A DNA stretch of 64,000 nt from Paludibacter jiangxiensis (GTDB lineage: Bacteria > Bacteroidota > Bacteroidia > Bacteroidales > Paludibacteraceae). Positions within the stretch are counted from its first letter, which is position 1; every line of letters starts with the position of its first letter. The notes beneath the pieces were generated by a model that had not been told where the DNA came from, did not search any database, and saw only the letters and a list, made by a program, of their open reading frames with translations. Where the stretch lies: NCBI RefSeq assembly GCF_001618385.1, contig NZ_BDCR01000003.1:1-64000 (forward strand), written 5' to 3'. Position numbers and translations under genes: made by a program. Positions 51,402 to 59,236 of the stretch are shown here, piece by piece.

Positions 51402-52432
51402 TAGTTTACTTCACACTCAACATTCATTCCCTTGCTCAATTGTGCCAGATCTTCGGGCTTGTTTTGGGCGGAAAAGACAATCCGCACCGGAATACGTTGT
51501 TCTACTTTCACAAAATTGCCGGCCGAATTATCCTGCGGGAAGAGCGAGTAACTCGATCCTGTTGCGCGCGAAAGCGTTTGAACAACACCTTTGAATGTAA
51601 CACCAGGTATTGCATCCACCTTCACCTCTACCGGCATACTCGGACGAATGTTGGCGGTTTGTGTTTCGCGGTAGTTGGCAATGACCCACTTTTCGTTCGA
51701 GTTCACTACATCGAGCAAAGCCTGTCCCGGTTGAATGAGCTGCCCCTCCTGAATGTTTTTGCGTCCGGTCACGCCGTCGCAGGGAGCCACGATGACCGTG
51801 TACGAAAGATTGAGACGTGCCAATTCGAACGCAGCTTTGGCCAGTTTAATGGCAGCATCATTCTGGTTGAGGCGAATATTTTGCTCGCTCTTTACCAGAG
51901 AGGTAGAGTTGCGTTGCCGGAGCAACTGGTCGAAGCGGGCTTTAGCCGCTCTGTAATTGGTGTTGATATCGTCAAACTGCTGTTGTGTCACCGCTTTCTG
52001 CGCCAATAGGTTTTTGTAACGAGTCTGCTCTTTCTCTGCATTCTCCAACCGGGCTTTGGCCTCTTCGATGGTAGCATCGGTCACCCCGATATTGCTTTGG
52101 GTGGTCTGAATGGTGGTTCCCATCGCCTTTTTGCCAATCAGGGCATTCTGATAATCGGCTTCGGCCTGTGCCAGACGATAGCGGAACTCGGCATCCTCGA
52201 TCAGCACCAACGTATCGCCTTTGTGTACCGGCTGATACTCTTTGAAACGGATCTCTTTGATAAATCCCTGTACCCGGGAGTTGACCGGTACAATTTGCTG
52301 TTGCACCTGCGCGTTATCGGTGAATTCGACGTTTCCCAGATGTATGAAATGAGAAAAGACCCACACAATACCGCCAACCAGCAGCAATCCCACTACGATG
52401 TTAAATACCAGTTTTTTTGTCTTTTTTGCCAT
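51398..52432 (-). CDS. HlyD/EmrA-family membrane-fusion adaptor
   Basis: A 344-residue periplasmic adaptor with one N-terminal membrane anchor (LVFNIVVGLLLVGGIVWVFS). The biotinyl-lipoyl-like domain is split around a coiled coil (VPVNSRVQGFIKEIRFKEYQ ... ATIEEAKARLENAEKEQTRY and LSYTVIVAPCDGVTGRKNIQ), followed by the beta-barrel (QTANIRPSMPVEVKVDAIPG). It bridges the MFS exporter to a TolC-type channel. The 234-bp gap to the TolC gene holds a hairpin repeat. Confidence 0.95.
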   Translation of the reverse strand: MAKKTKKLVFNIVVGLLLVGGIVWVFSHFIHLGNVEFTDNAQVQQQIVPVNSRVQGFIKEIRFKEYQPVHKGDTLVLIEDAEFRYRLAQAEADYQNALIGKKAMGTTIQTTQSNIGVTDATIEEAKARLENAEKEQTRYKNLLAQKAVTQQQFDDINTNYRAAKARFDQLLRQRNSTSLVKSEQNIRLNQNDAAIKLAKAAFELARLNLSYTVIVAPCDGVTGRKNIQEGQLIQPGQALLDVVNSNEKWVIANYRETQTANIRPSMPVEVKVDAIPGVTFKGVVQTLSRATGSSYSLFPQDNSAGNFVKVEQRIPVRIVFSAQNKPEDLAQLSKGMNVECEVNY

Positions 52433-52513
52433 GATAAATATGTGTCAAGAATAAATATATGTCTTTTTGTTTTTGCCGGATGTTTTGGCTATTTGCATGT
52501 ACTACAAGGTGTC

Positions 52514-52577
52514 GTGCCTACGGCACTCAGTTTATTCGAATTGTTTGTTTTCTATAAACCTTTTGTCCCGATGGGAC
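52514..52577 (+). repeat. Dual-hairpin dispersed repeat, copy 1
   Basis: Hairpins GTGCCTACGGCAC (52514-52526) and GTCCCGATGGGAC (52565-52577) flank a spacer containing AATTGTTTGTTTTCTAT. A second copy lies in the opposite orientation at 58996-59059. Confidence 0.7.
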
Positions 52578-52666
52578 TTAAATTTGAATTAACCATTAAG
52601 AAATGAAGGGAATAAGGCTTCTTGATCTTAATGCCTTAATGGTAAAATTTGGCTACAACCTAATTA

Positions 52667-53989
52667 TTAATAGAATCTGGAACCCGTTTCGCGCAACAGT
52701 TTGTAGTAGCAATAGCTCAGCCTGAGTCGCGCGTTGACCACCGCCAGTTCGGCATCGAGTCGGGTGTTGCTGGCATCGAGCATTTCGGTAATCAGCACCA
52801 ACCCGTTCAGATAGCGGTTATAAATGATGTCGTAATTCTCGCGGGCTAAGCGCAGACTCGTTTCATACACGCTTACCTTTTCGGCAGCTTCGGTGTAGTT
52901 GGTATAAGCATTGTAAAGCGCGATTGCCGTTTGCTCCATCACTACCGCCTCGGCACTGACTGCTACCCGCTGCGACTGATTGGCAAGCGCCACTTTGCGG
53001 TTGTTTTTATAGAGCGAAGCCAGATTGTATTTCACACCCAGGCCGAAATACCAGTAGTTGAAATTTTTGTTGATGGTGGGCACCTCAATCAGAATCGGCC
53101 CATTGAATTCATTCGCGGCAAAGAGCGACAAATGAGGGTAATAGTCGGCACGGGCAATGGTCACCTCCTTGGCGGCAATCTGTTTATTGAGAGCAACCGT
53201 CTTCAATTCGGGGAGGTTATGCTGTGCCGTTGCCATGAGGGTCTCGCGGTTGATTAAGTTCCGGTCGTTTGCCAAAGCCGATGAGTCGGGAACAATTTGC
53301 GTCCCGGCAGGCAAGCCGAGGGTTAACGCCAGCTGGTTGTTGATGATATTCCTGCTGTTGTCGACCTCGATAAGCCCCAGTTTCAGATTTTGCATCATCA
53401 GTTCGTGGCGGGTCACATCGTTGCTCAGCGCCATGCCCTCTTTTTCTTTCGACCGGATCTGTTTGATCAACAGCTCGGTGCGACTGATGTTTTGCAGCAG
53501 CACCTCCCGCTGATTTTGCAGCTTCGATAGATCGAGATAGTATCCGGTAATCAGAAAGCAGATATCGAGCTCTTTCTGCTGGTAATGCAGCCGGGCCTCC
53601 TGTTCCTGAAGACGGGCTTTTTCGATATTGCCCGAAATGGCTCCGCCGGCAAAGAGGACCTGAGAGGCCTGCAAGCTGAAGGTATTGCCGAAATGGGGCA
53701 TCTCTGCCGACTGCCAATTGCTGAAAAGGCGGTTGCTGATGCTTCCGTTGCCAATATAAGAGGCCGAGAGCGAAGCGTCGATCGAGGGAGTGCGCAACGT
53801 TTCGGTTACCTGCTTGGCTTTTTGTGCCGCTTCGGTTTCGGTGCGCGAAAGTTGCAACTGTTTGCTGTTTTCAATTGCCAGTTGGCAGACCTGAGTGAGG
53901 CTCAGTTTTTGTGTCGTTTGTGCGTTAATTACAAGAGAAATAAGAAAGAATGAGAAGAGAAAGGAAACTGTTTTTGTAAGTCGATTCAT
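52667..53989 (-). CDS. TolC-family outer-membrane efflux protein
   Basis: A 440-residue outer-membrane channel. A signal peptide (MNRLTKTVSFLFSFFLISLV to INAQ) is followed by two OEP repeats of long amphipathic helices (TQVCQLAIENSKQLQLSRTE, AKQVTETLRTPSIDASLSAS; AKEVTIARADYYPHLSLFAA). It ends with a short C-terminal part. The start at 53989 begins the signal peptide; an in-frame ATG at 54019 is rejected because a near-consensus -7 box (GACCTTTG, minus) lies at 54017-54024. It lies upstream of the adaptor and exporter genes on the same strand and divergent from an AraC regulator. Confidence 0.93.
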   Translation of the reverse strand: MNRLTKTVSFLFSFFLISLVINAQTTQKLSLTQVCQLAIENSKQLQLSRTETEAAQKAKQVTETLRTPSIDASLSASYIGNGSISNRLFSNWQSAEMPHFGNTFSLQASQVLFAGGAISGNIEKARLQEQEARLHYQQKELDICFLITGYYLDLSKLQNQREVLLQNISRTELLIKQIRSKEKEGMALSNDVTRHELMMQNLKLGLIEVDNSRNIINNQLALTLGLPAGTQIVPDSSALANDRNLINRETLMATAQHNLPELKTVALNKQIAAKEVTIARADYYPHLSLFAANEFNGPILIEVPTINKNFNYWYFGLGVKYNLASLYKNNRKVALANQSQRVAVSAEAVVMEQTAIALYNAYTNYTEAAEKVSVYETSLRLARENYDIIYNRYLNGLVLITEMLDASNTRLDAELAVVNARLRLSYCYYKLLRETGSRFY

Positions 53990-54113
53990 TACAGATACAT
54001 TAAAATTTTGAGTCTGCAAAGGTCGATTTAATCAGCGAGAGAACAACTATCAGGATTTCTATGAAAATTGACTTTATTTCCACAAACAAGGATGCCAAAT
54101 GGGAAAAAGAGCG

Positions 54114-54121
54114 TACTTTTG
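54114..54121 (+). promoter_or_regulatory. -7 element (TACTTTTG) for the AraC gene
   Basis: TACTTTTG lies 22 bp before the ATG at 54143. Confidence 0.6.
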
Positions 54122-54142
54122 CATACAAATTAGGAACAACCG

Positions 54143-55003
54143 ATGAATTCCAACAAAGCCACCTCTTTTGATTTCGGCAACAATCAGGAGATCGAATCGC
54201 ACTTTCACATCTCCCTCAAAAGCAACGACATTTCGCTCGGATCGTTGCCCCACCGTTCGGAGAGTTGCCTGGTGATGATTTGCCTGAATGGGTATGCCGA
54301 TATCAACGTCGACTTGCAGTCGTGCCGCCTGAAACGAAACGATATCTTCCTCGTGTTTCCCGGGTTGATTCTGTTGGGATGGAAGCAGTCGGACGATTTT
54401 GAATTTGCCTACTTCTCCTTCTCCAACCACCTGATCGATGAGATTTTGTTCCGCTTTCCGGCTGCCTTTATCGGGTTTCTGAAGGAGAATGCCACCTACT
54501 CGTTGCCGGAAGAGGAGAAGGAAGAACTCTTCACCGAATATTTCGCTATTTTGGACAAGCGCTATACCGACACCTCCAACGTGTGCCGGAGCGAAATTAT
54601 CCAGAACCTGTTGTGCAACTTCTATCTCGATCTCTACAGCAAAATCGTGAGGCGAAACGATATCTACGCGCAACCCCGGCAGCGCAAGAAGGAGCTCCAC
54701 GAAGCCTTTCTGCAACTGCTCAAACAACATCCCAACCGACGCGAGGTATCGTTTTTTGCCAACGAACTTTGCATCACCCCCAAATACCTCTCCATTATTG
54801 CCAAAGAGAGCACCGGCAACACCGCCAAAGAGATGATTAGCAACTATGCCGTAGCCGAGTTGAAGCTGCGGCTGAAATCCGACTCTACGCCTTTGAAAGA
54901 GATTGCCGACCTGCTCGACTACCCGGGCGAAGCATTTCTGTGCCGCTTCTTCAAAAAACTGACGGGCATGACCCCCTCACGCTACCGAAACGAACAGCAC
55001 TAA
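54143..55003 (+). CDS. AraC-family transcriptional regulator
   Basis: A 286-residue regulator. The N-terminal cupin-like ligand domain (about 1-150) includes LPHRSESCLVMICLNGYADI. The C-terminal double HTH runs VSFFANELCITPKYLSIIAK to LKEIADLLDYPGEAFLCRFF and KKLTGMTPSRYRNEQH, the standard AraC ending. It is divergent from the TolC-HlyD-MFS operon, with promoters for both in the 153-bp gap. It is therefore the likely regulator of that efflux system, responding to an unknown inducer. Confidence 0.95.
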   Translation: MNSNKATSFDFGNNQEIESHFHISLKSNDISLGSLPHRSESCLVMICLNGYADINVDLQSCRLKRNDIFLVFPGLILLGWKQSDDFEFAYFSFSNHLIDEILFRFPAAFIGFLKENATYSLPEEEKEELFTEYFAILDKRYTDTSNVCRSEIIQNLLCNFYLDLYSKIVRRNDIYAQPRQRKKELHEAFLQLLKQHPNRREVSFFANELCITPKYLSIIAKESTGNTAKEMISNYAVAELKLRLKSDSTPLKEIADLLDYPGEAFLCRFFKKLTGMTPSRYRNEQH

Positions 55004-55088
55004 GCAAAACAATTTTTCCACATACCTCTCGGCTCCGAAACGCAGATTCGACGGAACAAAATAACCAACACACTAATTAAGCTAATTC

Positions 55089-55118
55089 TTGTTTTACAAA
55101 GATAAATTTGTAGCTTTG
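55089..55118 (+). promoter_or_regulatory. Complete promoter TTG-N19-TAGCTTTG
   Basis: Both elements are at the consensus spacing for the Bacteroidota sigma factor. A minus-strand TATCTTTG (55097-55104) and a plus-strand TAAATTTG (55103-55110) overlap it. The transcript would begin about 240 bp before the HEPN-like start. Confidence 0.65.
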
Positions 55119-55140
55119 AAGCGTAAATATTTAGTGCCAA

Positions 55141-55176
55141 AATGCAGTATATGGGCAGGTTAGGCGAATTGAATTA
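55141..55176 (+). pseudogene. Truncated gene start behind a promoter
   Basis: ATG 55141 opens MQYMGRLGELN and then a stop, 23 bp after the strong promoter. From about 55168 the sequence switches to repeat-like DNA. It may be the remaining 5' end of a gene cut by the insertion that brought the AT-rich island. It may equally be chance, because 11 codons carry no family signal. Confidence 0.3.
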
Positions 55177-55358
55177 GAATTAGCTGCGCTGATCTGCGAT
55201 TCCTTCCTCCCGATTTCGTCGTCGGAGTGCATATCCGACTGGACAGGAAAGACACGCAAAGCTGCTTATCTATTTTAACAACCCAACCATTTACGACAAG
55301 CTGATTTATAAACCGTGTGATATAGTTTATCATAAATAACAATATAAACAAATAAGAT

Positions 55359-57116
55359 ATGAAGCTTGCAAGATTAACTAATTGGAGCAATGACAACACT
55401 TTAGACTGCCTACTTTTCTTTGCTTTAAGGATTAGAGAACTCGTTTTCGATTATACGATTGACACATTTAAATATCCCGCATTAAATTCAACTGCAAGCT
55501 GTGATGAAGCATTAAAACTTATCGATGAAATTGAATCAAAGAACATAACAGCTAAGTCATTAACACCTGTTATTGAAGAATTAAAATGGAAAATTGGCAA
55601 AGATGACATAGTAAAAAATCTGGTTGGCGATGATCTTCAATCTTATTTAGATTTCGGTAATTTAGAAGATTTAAAGTCCATTAAAGTCAAATTAGAGCTA
55701 TTACATAATAAAATTGAACCTTATAAATACTGTAGAGAAACAGAAAAAATATTATTAAGGCTAATAGAAGAAAACAAACAAAAAAACAAGATTAATTCAC
55801 TATGCTATAATTACATATCTTCTTTAATAAACCTCGGAATTAGTCAAAGTTTTATCTATAGAGTTACAAACGTCATTTTTTTTTCAGACAATGCAGTTGA
55901 CTCAATTCAAAAAGTATCTGATTTTTTTAAATATTTCAACAGAGAAGAAGAATCATATCTAGTAATACTTAAGTGCAGCGAATTATTTAAAGAAATAACA
56001 GATTCTTCTTTAGCGTTCAATTGTATCATTCTTGAGAAGTTAGATGAAGAAATATTAAAGCTTGACGTGAAAAATTTCCTCAAAAGTATTAGAAGAAATG
56101 AAGTTTATTATTTAGCACAGGAAGTAAAAACCCTTGATCCCTTAAGTGCCAAGATTGAAGCTGAAAGAAGAATTAATAAACTAGCAAAGCTATTTGTTTT
56201 TTTTCATCACAAAAAATTTCCTGATTGGCAAAGTAAAGCACTTGTAATAAACAATAAAAGTAAAAACACATTTTTATTTGATGACAAAATATCCGCAATG
56301 TCAAAAGGAGCTGACCTAAAGCCCAAAAAAGCTGCTATACAACTCAACAAACTAATTCGTGAATTTAGTCTTACCAGGGAGTCATTTACAAAATATAATA
56401 GAGCAATAGACCTTCATGGTATTTCAATAGAAAATAAATATATAGAAAACCAACTTCTTCAAAACTGGATTGCTTTTGAAACATTACTTGTTGGATATTC
56501 AAATAAATCAAAAATAGACCAAGTAATTGAGCATCTAGTGCCATTTCTAAAATACAGATACATAGAGCGTATAATCAAAGAATTTTCGAAAGATTTAATT
56601 CGATTTGACAGAAAATTTTTCAGAACAGAGATAACCAAAATTGATGTTGGGGAAAATCTTATAGAAAAGGTTACTGCCTTAATATGCCTTGAAGAGTATA
56701 AAGTAAATCGACTAAACTACTACAATCATTTAGAAAAATCTCCTCTATTAAAATGGCGTTTATCAAAATTTCATGAATATTTTTCCACTGCAAAATCGAT
56801 AGGCGAATTTCTACAGACTCACGAAAGAAAGATTATCTGGCAAATAAAACGAATGTATAGAACTCGTAATCTAATTGTACATGCAGGTATTATTCCAGAA
56901 TACACAGAAACGCTTGTTGAAAATTCACATGCATATTTTGATATATTAATAAAACAAATGAACGATTTATCTTTAAATGGACATTTGATATTTACAATAC
57001 AGCAAGCAATTGAAGAGATTCGAATAAAAGTTCACAGGCATGAAATGACATTAAAGGATGACTTAAATCAACCTATAGACAAGTCAAATTTTATAAAATT
57101 GATGCTTAATAAATAA
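55359..57116 (+). CDS. HEPN-like domain protein
   Basis: A 585-residue cytoplasmic, largely helical protein in markedly AT-rich DNA. The C-terminal third resembles HEPN/ApeA-type proteins: ENQLLQNWIAFETLLVGYSN, SKIDQVIEHLVPFLKYRYIE and then WQIKRMYRTRNLIVHAGIIP. The RNLIVH stretch (Arg503 to His508) fits the Rx4-6H catalytic motif of HEPN RNases. The N-terminal two thirds have no domain I recognise. HEPN proteins often act as toxins or abortive-infection effectors that cleave RNA. That role is inferred here, and no cognate antitoxin (MNT-type) gene is adjacent. Confidence 0.68.
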   Translation: MKLARLTNWSNDNTLDCLLFFALRIRELVFDYTIDTFKYPALNSTASCDEALKLIDEIESKNITAKSLTPVIEELKWKIGKDDIVKNLVGDDLQSYLDFGNLEDLKSIKVKLELLHNKIEPYKYCRETEKILLRLIEENKQKNKINSLCYNYISSLINLGISQSFIYRVTNVIFFSDNAVDSIQKVSDFFKYFNREEESYLVILKCSELFKEITDSSLAFNCIILEKLDEEILKLDVKNFLKSIRRNEVYYLAQEVKTLDPLSAKIEAERRINKLAKLFVFFHHKKFPDWQSKALVINNKSKNTFLFDDKISAMSKGADLKPKKAAIQLNKLIREFSLTRESFTKYNRAIDLHGISIENKYIENQLLQNWIAFETLLVGYSNKSKIDQVIEHLVPFLKYRYIERIIKEFSKDLIRFDRKFFRTEITKIDVGENLIEKVTALICLEEYKVNRLNYYNHLEKSPLLKWRLSKFHEYFSTAKSIGEFLQTHERKIIWQIKRMYRTRNLIVHAGIIPEYTETLVENSHAYFDILIKQMNDLSLNGHLIFTIQQAIEEIRIKVHRHEMTLKDDLNQPIDKSNFIKLMLNK

Positions 57117-57176
57117 GCTGGCCTTCGCTGCCGCACGATTAGCGAAGCGTATCGTGTGGCCAAATTATACAATAGA

Positions 57177-57221
57177 AACAAAAAACCCGTTTGCAGTAAA
57201 CTGTAATGCAGACTCGGGTTT
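57177..57221 (-). terminator. Orphan minus-direction terminator-like hairpin
   Basis: AAACCC (57183-57188) pairs with GGGTTT (57216-57221), with an inner GTTTGCA/TGCAGAC stem. In the minus direction TTTTTTGTTTC follows. No minus-strand gene is seen to its right for it to serve. Confidence 0.45.
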
Positions 57222-57387
57222 GGCGTATGGCTTCGATCTCCGTTCACCATAGCATATAAAACAGATTAAGGTTCGGCGTATGCTCTGCCTACGTTGAGGA
57301 TAAAAGCAAAGCTCCTGCCTTGCAAAACGATAGCAGAACGACGGCATTATAAGGTTTCGCTTTTCTTTTGAGATGAAGAAATATTGC

Positions 57388-57395
57388 TACATTTG
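57388..57395 (+). promoter_or_regulatory. -7 element (TACATTTG) for the 57445 gene
   Basis: TACATTTG lies 50 bp before the ATG at 57445. A TTTTG sits 17 bp upstream of it. Confidence 0.5.
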
Positions 57396-57444
57396 AAGGA
57401 AATTGGGAAGCAGGAGCTTTCCCTTGTTTAGCACAAAAAATAGC

Positions 57445-57648
57445 ATGAAGACACTTAAATTTATTTGGGTTTATTTGAAAGACTGGAAAAACTGGTTGAC
57501 ACATTCATTAATAGGCATATCTATTCTCCTAACTGCTTTTTATCTGCCCGTTAAACCAATTTACCGGATTATTATACTTGTCCTTGTAGTTGCTTTTAAT
57601 ATTACGAGAATGAGATTAGAGAAGGTAAAGAAAAACAGAGAGTCTTAG
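57445..57648 (+). CDS. Small membrane protein, unknown
   Basis: A 67-residue protein: MKTLKFIWVYLKDWKNWLTH is followed by two hydrophobic segments (SLIGISILLTAFYLPV and YRIIILVLVVAFNITRM) and a basic tail. The ATG at 57445 is preferred to 57403, which adds a segment with no homolog-like character. It stands alone. I recognise no family. Confidence 0.6.
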   Translation: MKTLKFIWVYLKDWKNWLTHSLIGISILLTAFYLPVKPIYRIIILVLVVAFNITRMRLEKVKKNRES

Positions 57649-57744
57649 TGAATAGATTCGCAGCTAACGCGTAGCTATTTCTCCGTGCTGATAAACGCTC
57701 GCATTCAGAGTCCTGGTTCTTGGTTCTCGACTTGTAGCCTGCTC

Positions 57745-57796
57745 AAAGCCCCTTAAGACTGGTAACAGTGACATCGCCGATCGTCAGTGGATTTGG
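57745..57796 (+). repeat. REP right-end copy with 31-nt insert in the palindrome
   Basis: AAAGCCCCTTAAG is followed by a 31-nt hairpin-forming insert and then GGATTTGGGG. This matches the right end of the 48046-48192 element (AAAGCCCCTTAAGGGGTTTGGGG) with an insert at the palindrome centre. The insert aligns with the one at 59127-59157. Confidence 0.65.
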
Positions 57797-57849
57797 GGAA
57801 GGAAAAGCAACGCCTCTTTCGAGTAAATCAGAATCAGCTTGTAATTGAC

Positions 57850-57857
57850 TAACTTTG
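57850..57857 (+). promoter_or_regulatory. -7 element (TAACTTTG) for coaA
   Basis: TAACTTTG lies about 75 bp before the ATG at 57932. Confidence 0.5.
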
Positions 57858-57931
57858 CACCCTCGCAAAGCTTGCGTTAAGGTAAAATCAATATGCCGGT
57901 ATAATTACAGGTAAGATTCAACAACTAACAC

Positions 57932-58876
57932 ATGACCAGATCTTCGGAAAATCTCTATATGTACTTCGACAGAGAGCAATGGGCTTCGCTTCGTAATATG
58001 CAGCCAATGTCACTCACGACAGAAGAGGTACAAAAACTACGGGGCATTAACGATGAATTGTCTATTGACGAGGTGCGGGATATTTATATGCCGCTTGCCC
58101 GTCTTCTCAACTATTATCTCAATGCCCGCCTCAACAGGCAATCGGCATTGATGCAGTTTTTGAATCAGCAAGAGCAGCACATTCCTTTTATTATCAGCGT
58201 TGGAGGCAGCGTTTCGGTAGGCAAAACAACGAGTTCGCGCGTATTGCAGGCTTTACTGAGTCATTGGAAAGAGAATCTTAAAGTTGTGCTGGTAACCACT
58301 GACGGCTTTTTATATCCCAATGCTGTGTTGGAAGAAAAGGGTTTGATGATGAAGAAAGGCTTTCCTCAATCGTATGACACGCACCGACTGCTACAGTTTG
58401 TTATGGATGTCAAATCGGGCAAATCACATTTACAAGCGCCCAGGTACTCACATAAGATATACGACGTGGTGCCCGACGAATTTCAGGAGGTAGACCGCCC
58501 TGACATCTTGATTCTGGAAGGGCTGAATGTACTGCAAAGCAATCTCGATGCTCCGCATCCGGATCAATCGCATGCATTTGTATCCGACTTTGTGGATTTT
58601 TCTATCTATGTGGATGCAGATGAAGCCCTATTGGAAGAATGGTTCTTGTCCCGGTTTTTGAAACTGCGCGAAACGGCATTTACAGACCCCGACTCTTTCT
58701 TCGTTAACTATTCAAAGCTGCCTGTAGACGAAGCAATCAAAATTGCACGCTCGGCATGGAGGGATATCAATCTGTTAAATCTCCGGAAACATATTCTCCC
58801 TACCCGCCACCGCGCCAGCCTCATTCTGCATAAAAACGCTGATCATCTTGTTGATTACGTCCAGCTCCGAAAATAA
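57932..58876 (+). CDS. coaA: Type I pantothenate kinase
   Basis: A 314-residue CoaA-type kinase that phosphorylates pantothenate, the first committed step of coenzyme A synthesis, in the cytoplasm. P-loop: [20 protein letters not shown]. The catalytic/substrate regions are [60 protein letters not shown] and [12 protein letters not shown]. The C-terminal [20 protein letters not shown] is typical. The length matches the family. REP-like copies lie on both sides (57745-57796 and 59107-59235). Confidence 0.97.
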   Translation: MTRSSENLYMYFDREQWASLRNMQPMSLTTEEVQKLRGINDELSIDEVRDIYMPLARLLNYYLNARLNRQSALMQFLNQQEQHIPFIISVGGSVSVGKTTSSRVLQALLSHWKENLKVVLVTTDGFLYPNAVLEEKGLMMKKGFPQSYDTHRLLQFVMDVKSGKSHLQAPRYSHKIYDVVPDEFQEVDRPDILILEGLNVLQSNLDAPHPDQSHAFVSDFVDFSIYVDADEALLEEWFLSRFLKLRETAFTDPDSFFVNYSKLPVDEAIKIARSAWRDINLLNLRKHILPTRHRASLILHKNADHLVDYVQLRK

Positions 58877-58995
58877 AGAGGAGAACCAAGCATCCAATGA
58901 AACCTCTACGAGGTATAACATCTGCTAAATTATCTGATCTCCTATGGATATGAAAGCCCTAACGGGCCAAGTGATGTGAAAACTGGATGGAAACT

Positions 58996-59059
58996 ATGTC
59001 CGTAGGACATACATATCAATAGAAAGACGAAAAACAATTTCCTATTAATGCCCGTAGGG
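58996..59059 (-). repeat. Dual-hairpin dispersed repeat, copy 2
   Basis: Hairpins ATGTCCGTAGGACAT (58996-59010) and CCCGTAGGG (59051-59059) flank a spacer. Read on the minus strand it aligns with 52514-52577 (CCTACGG, AATTGTTT and TTTCTAT blocks in the same order and similar spacing). Confidence 0.65.
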
Positions 59060-59106
59060 TAGTCACGAAAAACTTCTGAACCAGACCGAGCTAATTATCA
59101 ACTTCC

Positions 59107-59235
59107 ACCCCTATATCCCCTTAAGGCTTACAGTACTGACATCGTAGGTCGTCAGTGGGACTCTGGATTAGTACAAACAAAAAGATTTGCAAGTATTTTC
59201 AGAACGAGACAGAGAGTTTGGCAGCGCAAGCACAA
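59107..59235 (+). repeat. REP-like element with 31-nt insert, copy B
   Basis: CCCCTATATCCCCTTAAG is interrupted by a 31-nt hairpin-forming insert (about 59127-59157), then GGGACTCTGG. The downstream GTACAAACAAAAAGATTTGC, TTTTCAGAAC and GAGACAGAGAG match the interior of the 48046-48192 element in order. Confidence 0.65.
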
Positions 59236-59236
59236 G

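Larger units (their letters stand above)
55004..55358. other. Region between AraC gene and HEPN-like gene
   Basis: A 355-bp region with a complete Bacteroidota promoter (TTG at 55089-55091, 19-bp spacer, TAGCTTTG at 55111-55118) and a short truncated open frame (55141-55176). A hairpin (GTCGGA...TCCGAC near 55217-55240) follows, then AT-rich DNA leading into the HEPN-like gene. Confidence 0.7.
57117..57444. other. Intergenic region with nested inverted repeats
   Basis: A 328-bp region with interlocking palindromes near 57121-57163 (GGCC ends, TTCGCT/AGCGAA and CACGAT/ATCGTG arms). A minus-direction hairpin with a T-run lies at 57177-57221, and GGCGTATGCTCTGCC near 57275. It has no gene-like coding signal. 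Confidence 0.6.
58877..59236. other. Repeat-rich intergenic region
   Basis: 360 bp without a gene, holding a short hairpin (GCCCTAACGGGC, 58956-58967), the dual-hairpin repeat (58996-59059) and a REP-like element (59107-59235). No promoter match was noted. Confidence 0.7.

Noticed and set aside
50460-51404. Plus-strand frames opposite the MFS gene
   Set aside because: Antisense shadows, polar and Gln/His-rich; the minus frame has 14 membrane segments and couples to the adaptor gene.
54074-54730. 218-codon minus-strand frame opposite the AraC gene
   Set aside because: Antisense to a well-supported AraC regulator with HTH motifs and its own promoter.
46009-57116. Integrative element with integrase or att sites
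   Set aside because: I found no integrase, transposase, tRNA or matching direct repeats at the edges of the AT-rich genes.
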